Shown one piece after another: positions 1-9,500 of a DNA stretch of 64,000 nt (the first letter of the stretch is position 1; each line of letters begins with the position of its first letter). The stretch spans positions 62,001-126,000 of the forward strand of contig NZ_QCZJ01000002.1 of the NCBI RefSeq assembly GCF_003075435.1, given 5' to 3'. The stretch is from Terrimonas sp. (lineage in GTDB: Bacteria; Bacteroidota; Bacteroidia; Chitinophagales; Chitinophagaceae). The notes under the pieces were generated by a model. It saw only the letters and a list, made by a program, of their open reading frames with translations, made no database searches and was not told where the DNA came from. Position numbers and translations under genes: made by a program.

Positions 1-1659
1 ATCAAACTTCCGCGAAGCGATAAGGAAGCAATGCCTACCAAAGGCAAAGCCCTGAGCAAAGAAGAAATTGCTGTTATTGAATATTGGATCAAACAGGGTG
101 CTCCCTGGCCAAGCGGTGAGCTAAAGAGTTTATACAGGGTGGCTGAGTTAGCCCCGCGCCTTCCAAAAATTCCGGTAGTAACAGGTGATCTTAGCAATCC
201 GGTAGATCTTTTTGTAAATGATTACTTTAAAAAAAATAAAATAAAATGGGTAGCGCCTGTTGATGACCGAACATATATCAGGCGTGTGTACATTGACGTT
301 ACAGGGCTTTTGCCACCCCCTGATTCAATAGATGCTTTTCTTAAAGATGCAGACCCGGGCAAACGTTCAGCATTGGTTAGCCGGTTGCTTACCCGCGATG
401 ATGATTATGCCCAACACTGGCTCACATTCTGGAATGATGCGTTGCGTAATGATTATACCGGCACAGGTTATATTACAGGAGGCAGATGGGATATCACCAA
501 ATGGTTGTATGCTTCTTTAAAAGAAAATAAACCATATAATGAATTTGTAAGGCAATTGGTTAGCCCAGATAAAGAATCGCAGGGTTTTGTAAAAGGTATT
601 AAATGGAGAGGAACGATTAACTCAAGTCAGCGTACAGAAATGCAGGCTGCGCAAAATGTTGCCCAGGTATTTTTAGGGTTAAACCTGAAGTGTGCGTCAT
701 GCCACGATAGCTTTATCAGCGATTGGAAACTGGAAGACTCATACGCTTTTGCTAATTTGTTCAGCGATAGCATACTCGAAATTAACCGTTGCGACAAACC
801 AACCGGCATTATGGCGCCACGGCGTATGCTGTATAAAGAATTAGGTGAAATTGATACCAATGCTGTTACGCAGGAGCGCCTTAAACAGCTTGCAGATCTG
901 CTGGTGCAACCTAAAGACGGGCGACTGTATCGTACATTGATAAACAGGATATGGGCACAGTTAATGGGGCGCGGAATAGTGGAGCCGGTTGATGTAATGG
1001 ATAATGCTCCCTGGAGCCAGGATCTGCTGGATTGGCTTGCATATGATTTTGTTGAAAACGGATATGATATCAAAAAACTCATTTATAAGATACTTACTTC
1101 GAAAACATATCAGCTTCCTTCAGTTGGTGTTAAAGAACCAGAGGAGATAATGTCGCCTAATTATGTATTTAACGGAATGCTGCGCAGAAGACTGACCGCA
1201 GAAGAATTTTCAGATGCGGTAAGTGTTGCCATACAACCAGTTTATGCTGATAGCATGGCTGTATTTAAATTGTTGCCGGAAGATTTTAACAGGAATATCC
1301 CTTTTGCAAGGGCATCTCTTGTAAAGAATGATCCTTTCTTAACTGCACTTGGCAGACCGAACCGGGAAACGGTTTCTACCAGTCGTACCTCGCAGGCAAG
1401 TTTATTGCAGGCATTAGAATTAACCAATGGTTCAAAATTTAATGATGCCATGAAGCATGGCGCAGCTAAATGGAAAAACAAATATCCTGATACTAAAACA
1501 TTGGTGAAGGAAGTTTACCGGAGTGCCATAGGCAGATTGCCTGGTAAAGCTGAAGAAGAAGTGGCAGAAAAAGCATTAGGCAATAATCCGGCAGAAGCGG
1601 CAATACAGGATTTTATGTGGGCAATGGCCCTGCATCCGGAGTTTCAGCTGATATACTGA
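1..1659 (+). CDS. DUF1549/DUF1553 protein (planctomycete-type cytochrome family), 5'-truncated
   Basis: The frame is open from base 1 and runs into the ATG at 31, so the gene starts before the window. The first visible residues, up to IKQGAPWP, look like the tail of a PSCyt1 c-type cytochrome domain. A DUF1549 domain follows (about residues 55-250, counted from the ATG at 31) with a CASCH haem-type CxxCH motif at residues 221-225. A DUF1553 domain (about 270-520) follows, with the RLYRTLINRIWAQ and KTYQLP-type blocks. These proteins are exported and common in Planctomycetes and some Bacteroidota; their biochemical role is not established. The DUF1501 gene 115 bp downstream is its usual partner, so the pair is probably one transcription unit. 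Family assignment is firm, function unknown. Confidence 0.9.
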   Translation: MKLPRSDKEAMPTKGKALSKEEIAVIEYWIKQGAPWPSGELKSLYRVAELAPRLPKIPVVTGDLSNPVDLFVNDYFKKNKIKWVAPVDDRTYIRRVYIDVTGLLPPPDSIDAFLKDADPGKRSALVSRLLTRDDDYAQHWLTFWNDALRNDYTGTGYITGGRWDITKWLYASLKENKPYNEFVRQLVSPDKESQGFVKGIKWRGTINSSQRTEMQAAQNVAQVFLGLNLKCASCHDSFISDWKLEDSYAFANLFSDSILEINRCDKPTGIMAPRRMLYKELGEIDTNAVTQERLKQLADLLVQPKDGRLYRTLINRIWAQLMGRGIVEPVDVMDNAPWSQDLLDWLAYDFVENGYDIKKLIYKILTSKTYQLPSVGVKEPEEIMSPNYVFNGMLRRRLTAEEFSDAVSVAIQPVYADSMAVFKLLPEDFNRNIPFARASLVKNDPFLTALGRPNRETVSTSRTSQASLLQALELTNGSKFNDAMKHGAAKWKNKYPDTKTLVKEVYRSAIGRLPGKAEEEVAEKALGNNPAEAAIQDFMWAMALHPEFQLIY

Positions 1660-1721
1660 ATAGTGAATAGTCAATGGTGAATGGACGATTCTTGATTGAC
1701 TATTCACTATTGACTATTCAC
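1657..1721. repeat. Inverted heptanucleotide repeat array
   Basis: Four 7-bp units in phase (TGAATAG, TGAATAG, TCAATGG, TGAATGG) begin in the stop codon of the upstream gene. They are mirrored by CTATTCA, CTATTGA, CTATTCA at 1700-1720. The two arms can pair into an imperfect hairpin. The downstream side has no long T-tract, so this is not a typical intrinsic terminator. Similar heptad arrays occur elsewhere in the window, best at 34993-35167. Confidence 0.8.
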
Positions 1722-1726
1722 TTTTG

Positions 1727-1734
1727 TAACTTTG
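1727..1734 (+). promoter_or_regulatory. Possible -7 promoter element (TAACTTTG)
   Basis: TAACTTTG matches the Bacteroidota TAnnTTTG -7 consensus and lies 40 bp before the DUF1501 start. No TTG sits at a convincing -33 distance. It may be a chance match or an internal promoter. Confidence 0.35.
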
Positions 1735-1774
1735 ATTAAACATCACGGGTCTTTCAATTCAAAATAATAATGAC

Positions 1775-3214
1775 ATGAAGCGCAATTGGAACAGAAGAGA
1801 CTTTATAAGGCAAACCGGCGCGGCAACTTTAGCCGCCATGGCGGCGGCGGCTCCTGTGCCTGCTATATTAAGCGGCTGCAATAGCAAAAATAAAATTGCA
1901 GGCAATACTTCTGCTGATACCGTTATATTATTATGGATGGCCGGCGGTATGGCACATACTGAAACATTTGATCCTAAAAGATACACACCATTTGAAACAG
2001 GCATGGAAGGTAACCGTGTATTGAGCACTTTCAAACCAGTGCCTACGGTGCTGGATGGTATTAATTTTTCGGAAGGCTTACAGTCTATTGGCAATGTAAT
2101 GGATAAAGGCACATTGATCCGTTCTTATGTTGCTGCAGATATGGGACATATCCTTCACTCACGCCATCAATACCATTGGCATACCTGTTATGAGCCACCG
2201 CAAACTGTGGCGGCCCCGCATATAGGAGCATGGATTGCAAAAGAATTAGGTCCTAAAAATCCAGTTATACCTGCATTCGTAGATATAGGGCAACGGTTTA
2301 CCGTAGGCGAAGCGGAAGAATTAAAGGCATTTCATACTGCCGGGTTTTTGGGCAGTGAATATGCACCGTTTATGATTCCGGATCCCAGCCAGGGACTGGA
2401 AAGTGTACGACCGCCTGTTGGCATGGATGCAAAACGTTTTGAGAAACGTAATCAGCTCTATACTGATCTCATTAATAAAAGCCCTTTGAGTGAATTTGGA
2501 AGCGATTATCAAAAGGAATCTTTGAAACGTTCTATGGAACAGGCTTATATGCTTTTAAATTCTCCTGAGGCAAAAGCATTTGATCTTAGTCTTGAGCCCA
2601 AGGCTTCTTATGACATATATAATACCGGAAGATTCGGGTTAGGCTGTTTATTAGCCAGGCGCCTTACACAACAGGGCGCAAGATTTATAAGTGTTACTAC
2701 AGAGTATGAGCCATTCATGGGTTTTGATACACATGAAAACGGGCATACAAGAATGGCCGGAATGAAAAAAATGATTGATGCCCCGGTTGCACAATTGATC
2801 AAAGATCTTGATCAGAGCGGCCATCTCGACAGAACAATGATCATCCTGGCAAGTGAATTCAGCCGCGATATGATGGTTGAAGGCCGCCCGGATGCGAAAG
2901 TTCAGGAGCAGGTAAATCAACCGGATATTTTAAATGATTTGAAGTTTTACGGTATGCACAGGCATTTTACAGATGGTTGTTCCATACTGATGTTTGGCGG
3001 AGGCATTAAAAAGGGTTTTGTATACGGCAAAACTGCCGATGAACGTCCATGCAAGTCAATAGAAAACCCTGTTAAAATTGACCAGATACATCAAACAATA
3101 TATCATGCGCTTGGTATACCGGAAGATAAACAATATGAAATAGAGAAACGCCCATTCTATACAACCCCGGATGGAAAAGGTAAGCCTGTGTTGGAATTGT
3201 TGAGTAAAGCATAA
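1775..3214 (+). CDS. DUF1501 domain protein with Tat signal
   Basis: This 479-residue exported protein belongs to the DUF1501 family in the alkaline phosphatase/sulfatase superfamily. The N-terminus has a twin-arginine motif (RRDF, residues 7-10), a hydrophobic stretch, and a lipobox-like LSGC at 32-35, suggesting a Tat-exported lipoprotein. Further family hallmarks are the WMAGGMAHTETFDPK block near residue 55, the SEFSRDMM block around 365, and GGGIKKGFVYG near 410. It follows the DUF1549/DUF1553 gene, the standard pairing for this family. The substrate is unknown. It is probably periplasmic or attached to the outer membrane and works with its neighbour. Confidence 0.88.
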   Translation: MKRNWNRRDFIRQTGAATLAAMAAAAPVPAILSGCNSKNKIAGNTSADTVILLWMAGGMAHTETFDPKRYTPFETGMEGNRVLSTFKPVPTVLDGINFSEGLQSIGNVMDKGTLIRSYVAADMGHILHSRHQYHWHTCYEPPQTVAAPHIGAWIAKELGPKNPVIPAFVDIGQRFTVGEAEELKAFHTAGFLGSEYAPFMIPDPSQGLESVRPPVGMDAKRFEKRNQLYTDLINKSPLSEFGSDYQKESLKRSMEQAYMLLNSPEAKAFDLSLEPKASYDIYNTGRFGLGCLLARRLTQQGARFISVTTEYEPFMGFDTHENGHTRMAGMKKMIDAPVAQLIKDLDQSGHLDRTMIILASEFSRDMMVEGRPDAKVQEQVNQPDILNDLKFYGMHRHFTDGCSILMFGGGIKKGFVYGKTADERPCKSIENPVKIDQIHQTIYHALGIPEDKQYEIEKRPFYTTPDGKGKPVLELLSKA

Positions 3215-3594
3215 CATGTTTTTACCCGTCTTTGTTTGGTAGTCGTTTTGCAATAACCCTTTGCCGGTTGGTCTGTAATTCAGCATTTCCTCCCCGGCAC
3301 GGTCTATGCTTTTATCAACACTATTTTCAATATAAAAGCTTAAAATTTTGACTCCTAATTCTGTTTGATCCAGGTATAAATAATTTTTATTATCTTTGCA
3401 TTTTAATAGCGCAATATGTCTTACAGCGCATCGTTTTTATGGGGTAATTTATCCGCTTAGCCTGGTGTCAGTTATACCTCCTCTTTTGCTTCAGCCATAA
3501 TTTTTGATTGCTTCACATTAGCGTTCACGTTTGCTTTACATATGTACAAGAGTTTGATTGCGATATCCGCAATTGTGATGTTAAATTTTATAAT
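3215..3594. other. Intergenic region with a promoter and long leader
   Basis: This 380-bp gap holds the TATCTTTG box at 3391. If that is the promoter of the small ORF at 3595, the leader is close to 190 nt. No convincing terminator follows the DUF1501 gene, and no strong hairpin or coding frame was seen. Confidence 0.5.
3391..3398 (+). promoter_or_regulatory. Promoter: TATCTTTG -7 box with TTG 23 bp upstream
   Basis: TATCTTTG fits the Bacteroidota -7 consensus exactly, and a TTG at 3365-3367 sits 23 bp upstream, within the known spacing range. It points rightwards to the small gene at 3595. Confidence 0.6.
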
Positions 3595-3756
3595 ATGGAA
3601 ACAATTATTAAAGAGCTGAGTTTTGACGAAGAAATGGTGAATAAACTGGAAAGCAAAAAGGTAGACCTTGATGTATTATATGTTTACCTGATGGAGGGTA
3701 AAATAACCATGAAGGAATATCTGCACCTCTGCGGGGTTGATAAAACAGCCGCATAA
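3595..3756 (+). CDS. Small acidic protein of unknown function (53 aa)
   Basis: The frame is open from 3508, but the ATG at 3595 (METIIKELSFDEEM) begins the part that looks like a real protein. The sequence before it is Cys-rich and atypical. The 53 residues are mostly charged and probably helical, without a signal peptide or membrane segment. They end in a KEYLHLCGVDKTAA tail. An upstream promoter box and a strong intrinsic terminator 100 bp downstream mark it as a separate monocistronic unit. No family is recognised. The layout supports expression, but coding status rests on context rather than homology. Confidence 0.55.
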   Translation: METIIKELSFDEEMVNKLESKKVDLDVLYVYLMEGKITMKEYLHLCGVDKTAA

Positions 3757-3856
3757 TATTTACTTGTATAAAGTATCAATAAAACAATATTTCAGTGCAC
3801 AGGTATTACCGCAGCACTGAAGCTAATAGAGATCCATCTGCTGCAATTATTTCGCC

Positions 3857-3886
3857 AGCCTGGTAATTAACTGCCAGGCTTTTTTA
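3857..3886 (+). terminator. Intrinsic terminator
   Basis: AGCCTGG (3857-3863) pairs perfectly with CCAGGCT (3874-3880), followed by six T residues. It ends the small-protein transcript and isolates it from the transporter gene. Confidence 0.85.
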
Positions 3887-3916
3887 TTTATTATCTGCTG
3901 AATCTTATTTGCAACA

Positions 3917-3924
3917 TATATTTG
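3917..3924 (+). promoter_or_regulatory. Possible -7 box (TATATTTG)
   Basis: TATATTTG matches TAnnTTTG 34 bp before the transporter start and just after a terminator. No clear -33 TTG is present. Confidence 0.45.
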
Positions 3925-3958
3925 AGCACAAATCAAACCGGCATTTTTATTTCCTTAT

Positions 3959-5254
3959 ATGTTTAACTCGCCTGCATCCCATCATGCGGATATTAAAAAA
4001 AGAATAAAAGCCATTACCGGCGGCTCAATCGGCAACCTTGTTGAGTGGTACGACTGGTATGCGTATTCTGCATTTGCATTGTATTTCTCCCCGGCTTTTT
4101 TTCCACAGGCAGATCGTACGGCACAACTACTCAATGCTGCGGGCATTTTTGCGGTTGGGTTTTTAATGCGGCCTATTGGTGGATGGATATTCGGAAGAAT
4201 TGCTGACAAAGCCGGAAGAAAAAAGGCAATGACATTATCCATTCTACTGATGTCTTTAGGCGCTTTGCTAATTGCCTGCACACCTTCGTACAATATCATT
4301 GGTGTAGCAGCTCCGGTAATTTTATTTATTGCCCGCATGTTGCAGGGATTAAGCGTAGGAGGGGAGTATGGTACTTCCGCCACTTACTTAAGCGAAATGG
4401 CAACCAGTAACCGGCGGGGATTCTATTCAAGTTTTCAGTACGTAACATTGATAGGTGGGCAACTGGTGGCGCTGGGTGTTCAGATCATACTGCAAAAGCT
4501 GTTGCTTACTGAAGAGCAGCTTCATGCCTGGGGTTGGCGCATTCCCTTTGTAATCGGGGCTTTGCTTGCCGTTGTGGCACTATATATAAGGAGCAATCTT
4601 GATGAAACATCTTCTTTTATTGAAAAGGCTGAGAAGCATGAAAGGAGAGGAAGTATTTCAGAACTTTTGAAACATCCCCATGCCATTGCATTGGTAATAG
4701 GTTTAACACTTGGAGGCACTATAGCATTTTATACTTATTCCATATACATGCAGAAATTCCTGGTAAATACGGTGCATCTTACCATTAATCAAAGCACGAT
4801 CATATCTTTTTGCTCACTTTTTTTGTTCGCTTTGCTGCAGCCGGTTTTTGGATTATTGTCCGACAAAATTGGCAGAAGACCCCTGCTGATGGCTTTTGGT
4901 ATTGCAGGCACAATATGTACTGTACCGCTGCTGACAGCAATAGGTAATACACAAACTGTGTTCCATGCATTTTTACTGATTATGGCAGGGCTTATTATTG
5001 TGAGCGGTTATACTTCTATTAACGCGGTTGTAAAAGCAGAATTATTCCCTGCGGAAGTGCGGGCACTCGGCGTAGGATTACCTTATGCGTTAACTACAGC
5101 TATTTTTGGCGGCACTGCTGAATTTATAGCGCTTTGGTTTAAAAAAAGCGGACATGAGTCTTATTTCTACTGGTATGTAACCCTTGCTATATTTATTTCC
5201 CTGATCGTATATGTTACGATGAAGGATACGAAGAAGCATTCGAAGATCAGGTGA
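3959..5254 (+). CDS. MFS metabolite:H+ symporter, KgtP (2-oxoglutarate permease) type
   Basis: This 431-residue inner-membrane protein has about 12 predicted membrane segments. It closely resembles the MHS branch of the major facilitator superfamily (KgtP, ProP, ShiA). The early block GNLVEWYDWYAYSAFA is the signature of that branch. The cytoplasmic loop 2-3 carries GRIADKAGRKKAM, the MFS motif A, and RMLQGLSVGGEYG follows in segment 4. A second motif A-like loop, SDKIGRRPLL, is in the C-terminal half. It probably imports a dicarboxylate or related organic acid with protons, but the substrate cannot be read from sequence. It has its own promoter region and no metabolic neighbour that would narrow the substrate. 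Confidence 0.88.
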   Translation: MFNSPASHHADIKKRIKAITGGSIGNLVEWYDWYAYSAFALYFSPAFFPQADRTAQLLNAAGIFAVGFLMRPIGGWIFGRIADKAGRKKAMTLSILLMSLGALLIACTPSYNIIGVAAPVILFIARMLQGLSVGGEYGTSATYLSEMATSNRRGFYSSFQYVTLIGGQLVALGVQIILQKLLLTEEQLHAWGWRIPFVIGALLAVVALYIRSNLDETSSFIEKAEKHERRGSISELLKHPHAIALVIGLTLGGTIAFYTYSIYMQKFLVNTVHLTINQSTIISFCSLFLFALLQPVFGLLSDKIGRRPLLMAFGIAGTICTVPLLTAIGNTQTVFHAFLLIMAGLIIVSGYTSINAVVKAELFPAEVRALGVGLPYALTTAIFGGTAEFIALWFKKSGHESYFYWYVTLAIFISLIVYVTMKDTKKHSKIR

Positions 5255-5280
5255 TTTATGGCAATCTATATTTAAAGCTT

Positions 5281-6411
5281 ATGAACTATTGCAGATTAAT
5301 AGGATTAGGTTTTGCTTTTCTATTTACTTCATGTGGAACTTACAGATTTAGCAAAACCAGGAAATTTTCAAAACTTAATAATGGTAAAGAAGTTCTGACA
5401 AACCAATATGCTGGTTATTCAGGAACAAACAAGAACACCTATTATGCTGTTAATATACTTAACCTGTTTAATCTAAAGGGGGAATGTAATTCTTTTAATC
5501 TCAGTTTTGAAGATGTTGATAAAGCGAAAATTTCTTATTGGCAATATAATGATACTTTAACCCAATGGAAAGAGCAAACTTTTAAGGGTAAATGGAAGAA
5601 AAAGTATTTTGAAATTTACTTTAATAAACATCAACTCTTCGTGCCTCTTTTTTTCAGCAATATTGATATAGATAGGATCAGAATTGGCGTGAATAAAGAA
5701 CAGGAATTGATAATTACGCATTTTGAAGAAAGGGGTGGTAATATATTGTTTTTAGCAGGCGGATATGCTGAAGAAAATCCCTATATTTTTAAATCAACCG
5801 CACAACTTAATGCACCATTGCCAATGCAGGAGAATGGGAAATGGGGATTTCAGGATGCTAGGAATAGTATAGTAATTCCAGCGCAGTTTGATTATGTGTA
5901 TCCATTTCAGAATGGTGCAGCAATTGTTTCGCATAATAAAAAATATGGGCTGATAAATAGAGAAGGAAAATTTCTTGCAGACCTGATATATGATAAGATG
6001 GAATATTTTGACCGGCATGGACTACAACCAGTGTATAATATCAAATCAGGAAGCAAATATGGAATGATGGATACGTTGGGTAATCTTAAAATTAAACCTG
6101 TTTATGATTCATTAGCGAACAGATGGAATGAAAAATTTTTGATAATAAATGAAGGTAAATATGGATATGCGTGCAGGGATGGTATTATCATCCCTGCCAT
6201 CTATGATGCCCCGTTTTGGTTCAATTACAGCTCAGACCAGCTTATTTTTGGAAAAAAACTCATGATGGGTCAGGCAAAAAAGAACGGCATTACATATTTT
6301 GTTGATGAAGATGGATATGAATACGATGCAAAACCTTTGAAAGGTGTAGTATTCAGTACCACACAATATGTGCCGGTTAAAAATACTAAAAGGAAATTAG
6401 TGGCAGAATAG
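5281..6411 (+). CDS. WG-repeat lipoprotein
   Basis: The frame opens at a GTG inside the transporter's stop, but the ATG at 5281 gives a clean lipoprotein signal (MNYCRLIG..., lipobox FTSC with Cys18), so that start is preferred. The first half of the 376-residue protein has no recognised domain. The second half has at least three WG-type repeats: KWGFQDARNSIVIPAQFD, KYGMMDTLGNLKIKPVYD and KYGYACRDGIIIPAIYD. WG repeats form beta-rich modules of unknown binding function in many Bacteroidota envelope proteins. It lies 26 bp after the transporter and may be co-transcribed with it. It is predicted to be anchored in the outer or inner membrane. Confidence 0.75.
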   Translation: MNYCRLIGLGFAFLFTSCGTYRFSKTRKFSKLNNGKEVLTNQYAGYSGTNKNTYYAVNILNLFNLKGECNSFNLSFEDVDKAKISYWQYNDTLTQWKEQTFKGKWKKKYFEIYFNKHQLFVPLFFSNIDIDRIRIGVNKEQELIITHFEERGGNILFLAGGYAEENPYIFKSTAQLNAPLPMQENGKWGFQDARNSIVIPAQFDYVYPFQNGAAIVSHNKKYGLINREGKFLADLIYDKMEYFDRHGLQPVYNIKSGSKYGMMDTLGNLKIKPVYDSLANRWNEKFLIINEGKYGYACRDGIIIPAIYDAPFWFNYSSDQLIFGKKLMMGQAKKNGITYFVDEDGYEYDAKPLKGVVFSTTQYVPVKNTKRKLVAE

Positions 6412-6528
6412 TTTTCCGATAAGTTAGAATAATACCAAATCCATTCGTGCATTCGTGGCATTTCCCCCTTTTTTCTCATTGATATACAATAAATTCTAAC
6501 TTTAGGCATTCATACAAAAAAGGAAGGA

Positions 6529-9500
6529 TTGAAAAACCGGCTGCTTTTGATATGGTTGTGTTTTATGGGTGTTCAATGGGGGGTGGCCCAGCAAAATCCT
6601 TCGCTGTCCAATCTCAGGAAAAAGGTCATTTCTCCTGTAACAGATACCATCAGGCTTGATACACTGAGCATAGTGCCCGGCACTTTTAAAATCACAGGAA
6701 TTTCACACGAGGCATATATACTCGACTATTTTAATGCCCGGCTTACCTGGAAACAAAAACCTGCTACAGACAGTCTTCTTGTTTTTTACCGTGTATTTCC
6801 CGGCAGTTTTCATACTACTTACCAGCGCATGAGGTTTGATAGTATTAAAAACAATTTTTTTGCAGGCGCCGATCTTGGAGTCAATACTTCTCAAAACTCC
6901 ATTTTTGATTTTGGTAATGTAAATTATAATGGAAGCTTCGGACGTGGGCTTTCTTTCGGCAACCAGCAGGATGTGGTGTTGAATTCAACGCTGAACCTAC
7001 AGATGAGCGGATACCTTGCGGATAGTATACAGATAGCGGCGGCAATTACAGACAGTAATATTCCTGTTCAGCCGGATGGCAATACGCAAAACCTGAATGA
7101 GTTTGACAAGGTCTTTATTCAATTCAAAAAAAACGGCTGGCATTTTGATATTGGCGATATTGATATACGCCAGCAGCAAAACTATTTCCTGAATTATTAT
7201 TCCCGCCTGCAGGGGGGGGCTTTTGAGCAGGAAACAAATGTAAGTCCATCCATTAAAAATCATTTTTTGGTAAGTGGCGCCATTGCAAAAGGCAAGTATA
7301 CCCGAAATGTTTTCCAGGGAACAGAGGGTAACCAGGGCCCTTACCGTTTACAGGGACCCAACAACGAACTTTTTTTTATAGTACTGGCAGGAACGGAAAG
7401 AGTATATATTGATGGCGAACTATTGCAGCGCGGCGAAGACCAGGATTATGTGATTAATTATAATACAGCCGAAGTAACGTTCACACCTAAGCGAATGATC
7501 ACCAAAGACAGTCGTATACAGGTAGAGTTTGGATATGCAGACAGGAATTATCTTAATGCACAATTATATTTTTTTGACGAAGCTGCTATAGGAAAGAAAC
7601 TTAAAGTCCGTCTGGCTGCTTATTCTAATGCTGATGCAAGAAATTCTCCCATTAATCAAACGCTCGATATAAAACAGAAGCAATTTTTGGCAGATGTCGG
7701 TGATAGTGTGCAAAATGCATTATACCCTTCACAGTCACTCGATACATTTGCAACTAATAAAATATTATACAGGAAAATTGATACGGTATATAATAACACA
7801 GCGCATGATTCTGTATTTGTATATGCTGCCACAAAAGAAGACCAACTGTACAGCCTTGCTTTTACGGAAGTTGGCGCAGGAAGAGGTAATTATGTGCCTG
7901 ATGAAACCAATGCGGCTAATGGAAAAGTTTTTAAATGGGTGTCGCCTGATGAAAACAATATACCCCGGGGAAATTATGAACCGGTAATTTTATTGATAGC
8001 TCCAAAGAAACAGCAACTGGTAACCATAGGTGCTGATTATGCTTTATCAGATAAAACCATTATCAGCACAGACCTTGCGCTGAGTAATTATAATATCAAC
8101 AGTTTTTCTTCAAAAAACAAAGGCGATGATATTGGCTATGCTGCCAAATTTGCGTTGATGGATACAAGACCCGTTAAAAAATCAGCGAAGGATATAACCC
8201 TTACATCTCAGTTAAGCTACGAATGGGTGCAGGACAGGTTTAAGCCGATTGAACGTTTAAGAACCGTAGAATTTTACCGCGATTGGGGTTTGCCGATAAC
8301 GGTAAATGCCGCAACAGAAAATCTTTTTAAAATCGGTGCACAGTTAAACGGCAAATCCGGCAATACCGTTCAGTATAAGTTTGAAAATTACCTGCGGGGT
8401 GATGGATATAGCGGCGTGAGAAATAGTATTTTGCAAAGATCGGATTATGGCAACTGGCATTTCAATAACCAGTTGAACATAACCAACTTTAATCTTTCAG
8501 ATCAGAAAGGATATTACCTGAAACCTGTATTGGATATATCCAAAGATTTTCCTTCTTTAGGAAACCATAGAATTGGGGCAGGTTATACACTTGAAAGAAA
8601 TTTTTCCAGGTATAAGCAATTGGATTCGCTGAATGCGGCCAACTTTGCTTTTGATATATGGCAGGTGTATGTAAAATCACCCGTTAGTAAACCTAATAAA
8701 TGGGGCGTCACTTATTTTACAAGAAGCGATAGTTATCCTTACCTGGGGAAATTGCTGCGGTCAGACAGGAGCAATAACGTTAATGCATATACGGAATTGA
8801 TGAAAAGTGAGAAGCACCAGTTACGTGTGAATATTACTTACAGGAAATTAGATATACTGGATGATAAAGTTAACCCAACCCGCAAGGCGGAGGAAACCAT
8901 ACTTGGTCGTACAGAGTATCTTATTAATGAATTTAAAGGATTAATTAACGGAAATGTATTGTATGAAGTAGGAACAGGGCAGGAGCAGAAAAGAAATTTT
9001 ACTTATGTGGAAGTGCCTGCCGGCCAGGGAGAATTTACCTGGATTGATTATAACAATGATGGTATACAGCAATTGAACGAGTTTGAATTATCGCAGTTTA
9101 AAGACCAGGCAAAATATATACGCATCTTTACGCCAACCAATGAATATATAAAAGCAAACTACCTGCAGTTTAATTACAGTTTTATTATTAATCCACGTGC
9201 TGCTATTAATGCGGCAAAAGCCAATGGATTCCAAAAATTGCTCACCAGGTTATATTTTCAAAGCTCCCTGCAGGTATACAAAAAAGAAATGTCAGGCAGC
9301 TTAAGCTTTAATCCATTCTCAACAGCGTTATCAGATACTTCACTTATCATTTTGAATAATGTTTTCAGTAATTCATTTTCGTTTAACCGTTCCAGTAGTG
9401 TATGGGGTTTAGATTTGAACAATATCAGGAATGATAATAAGGCTTTTCTGACTTATGGCTACGAGAGCCGGAAAGTAAATGAGTGGAATGTAAAGAGCAG

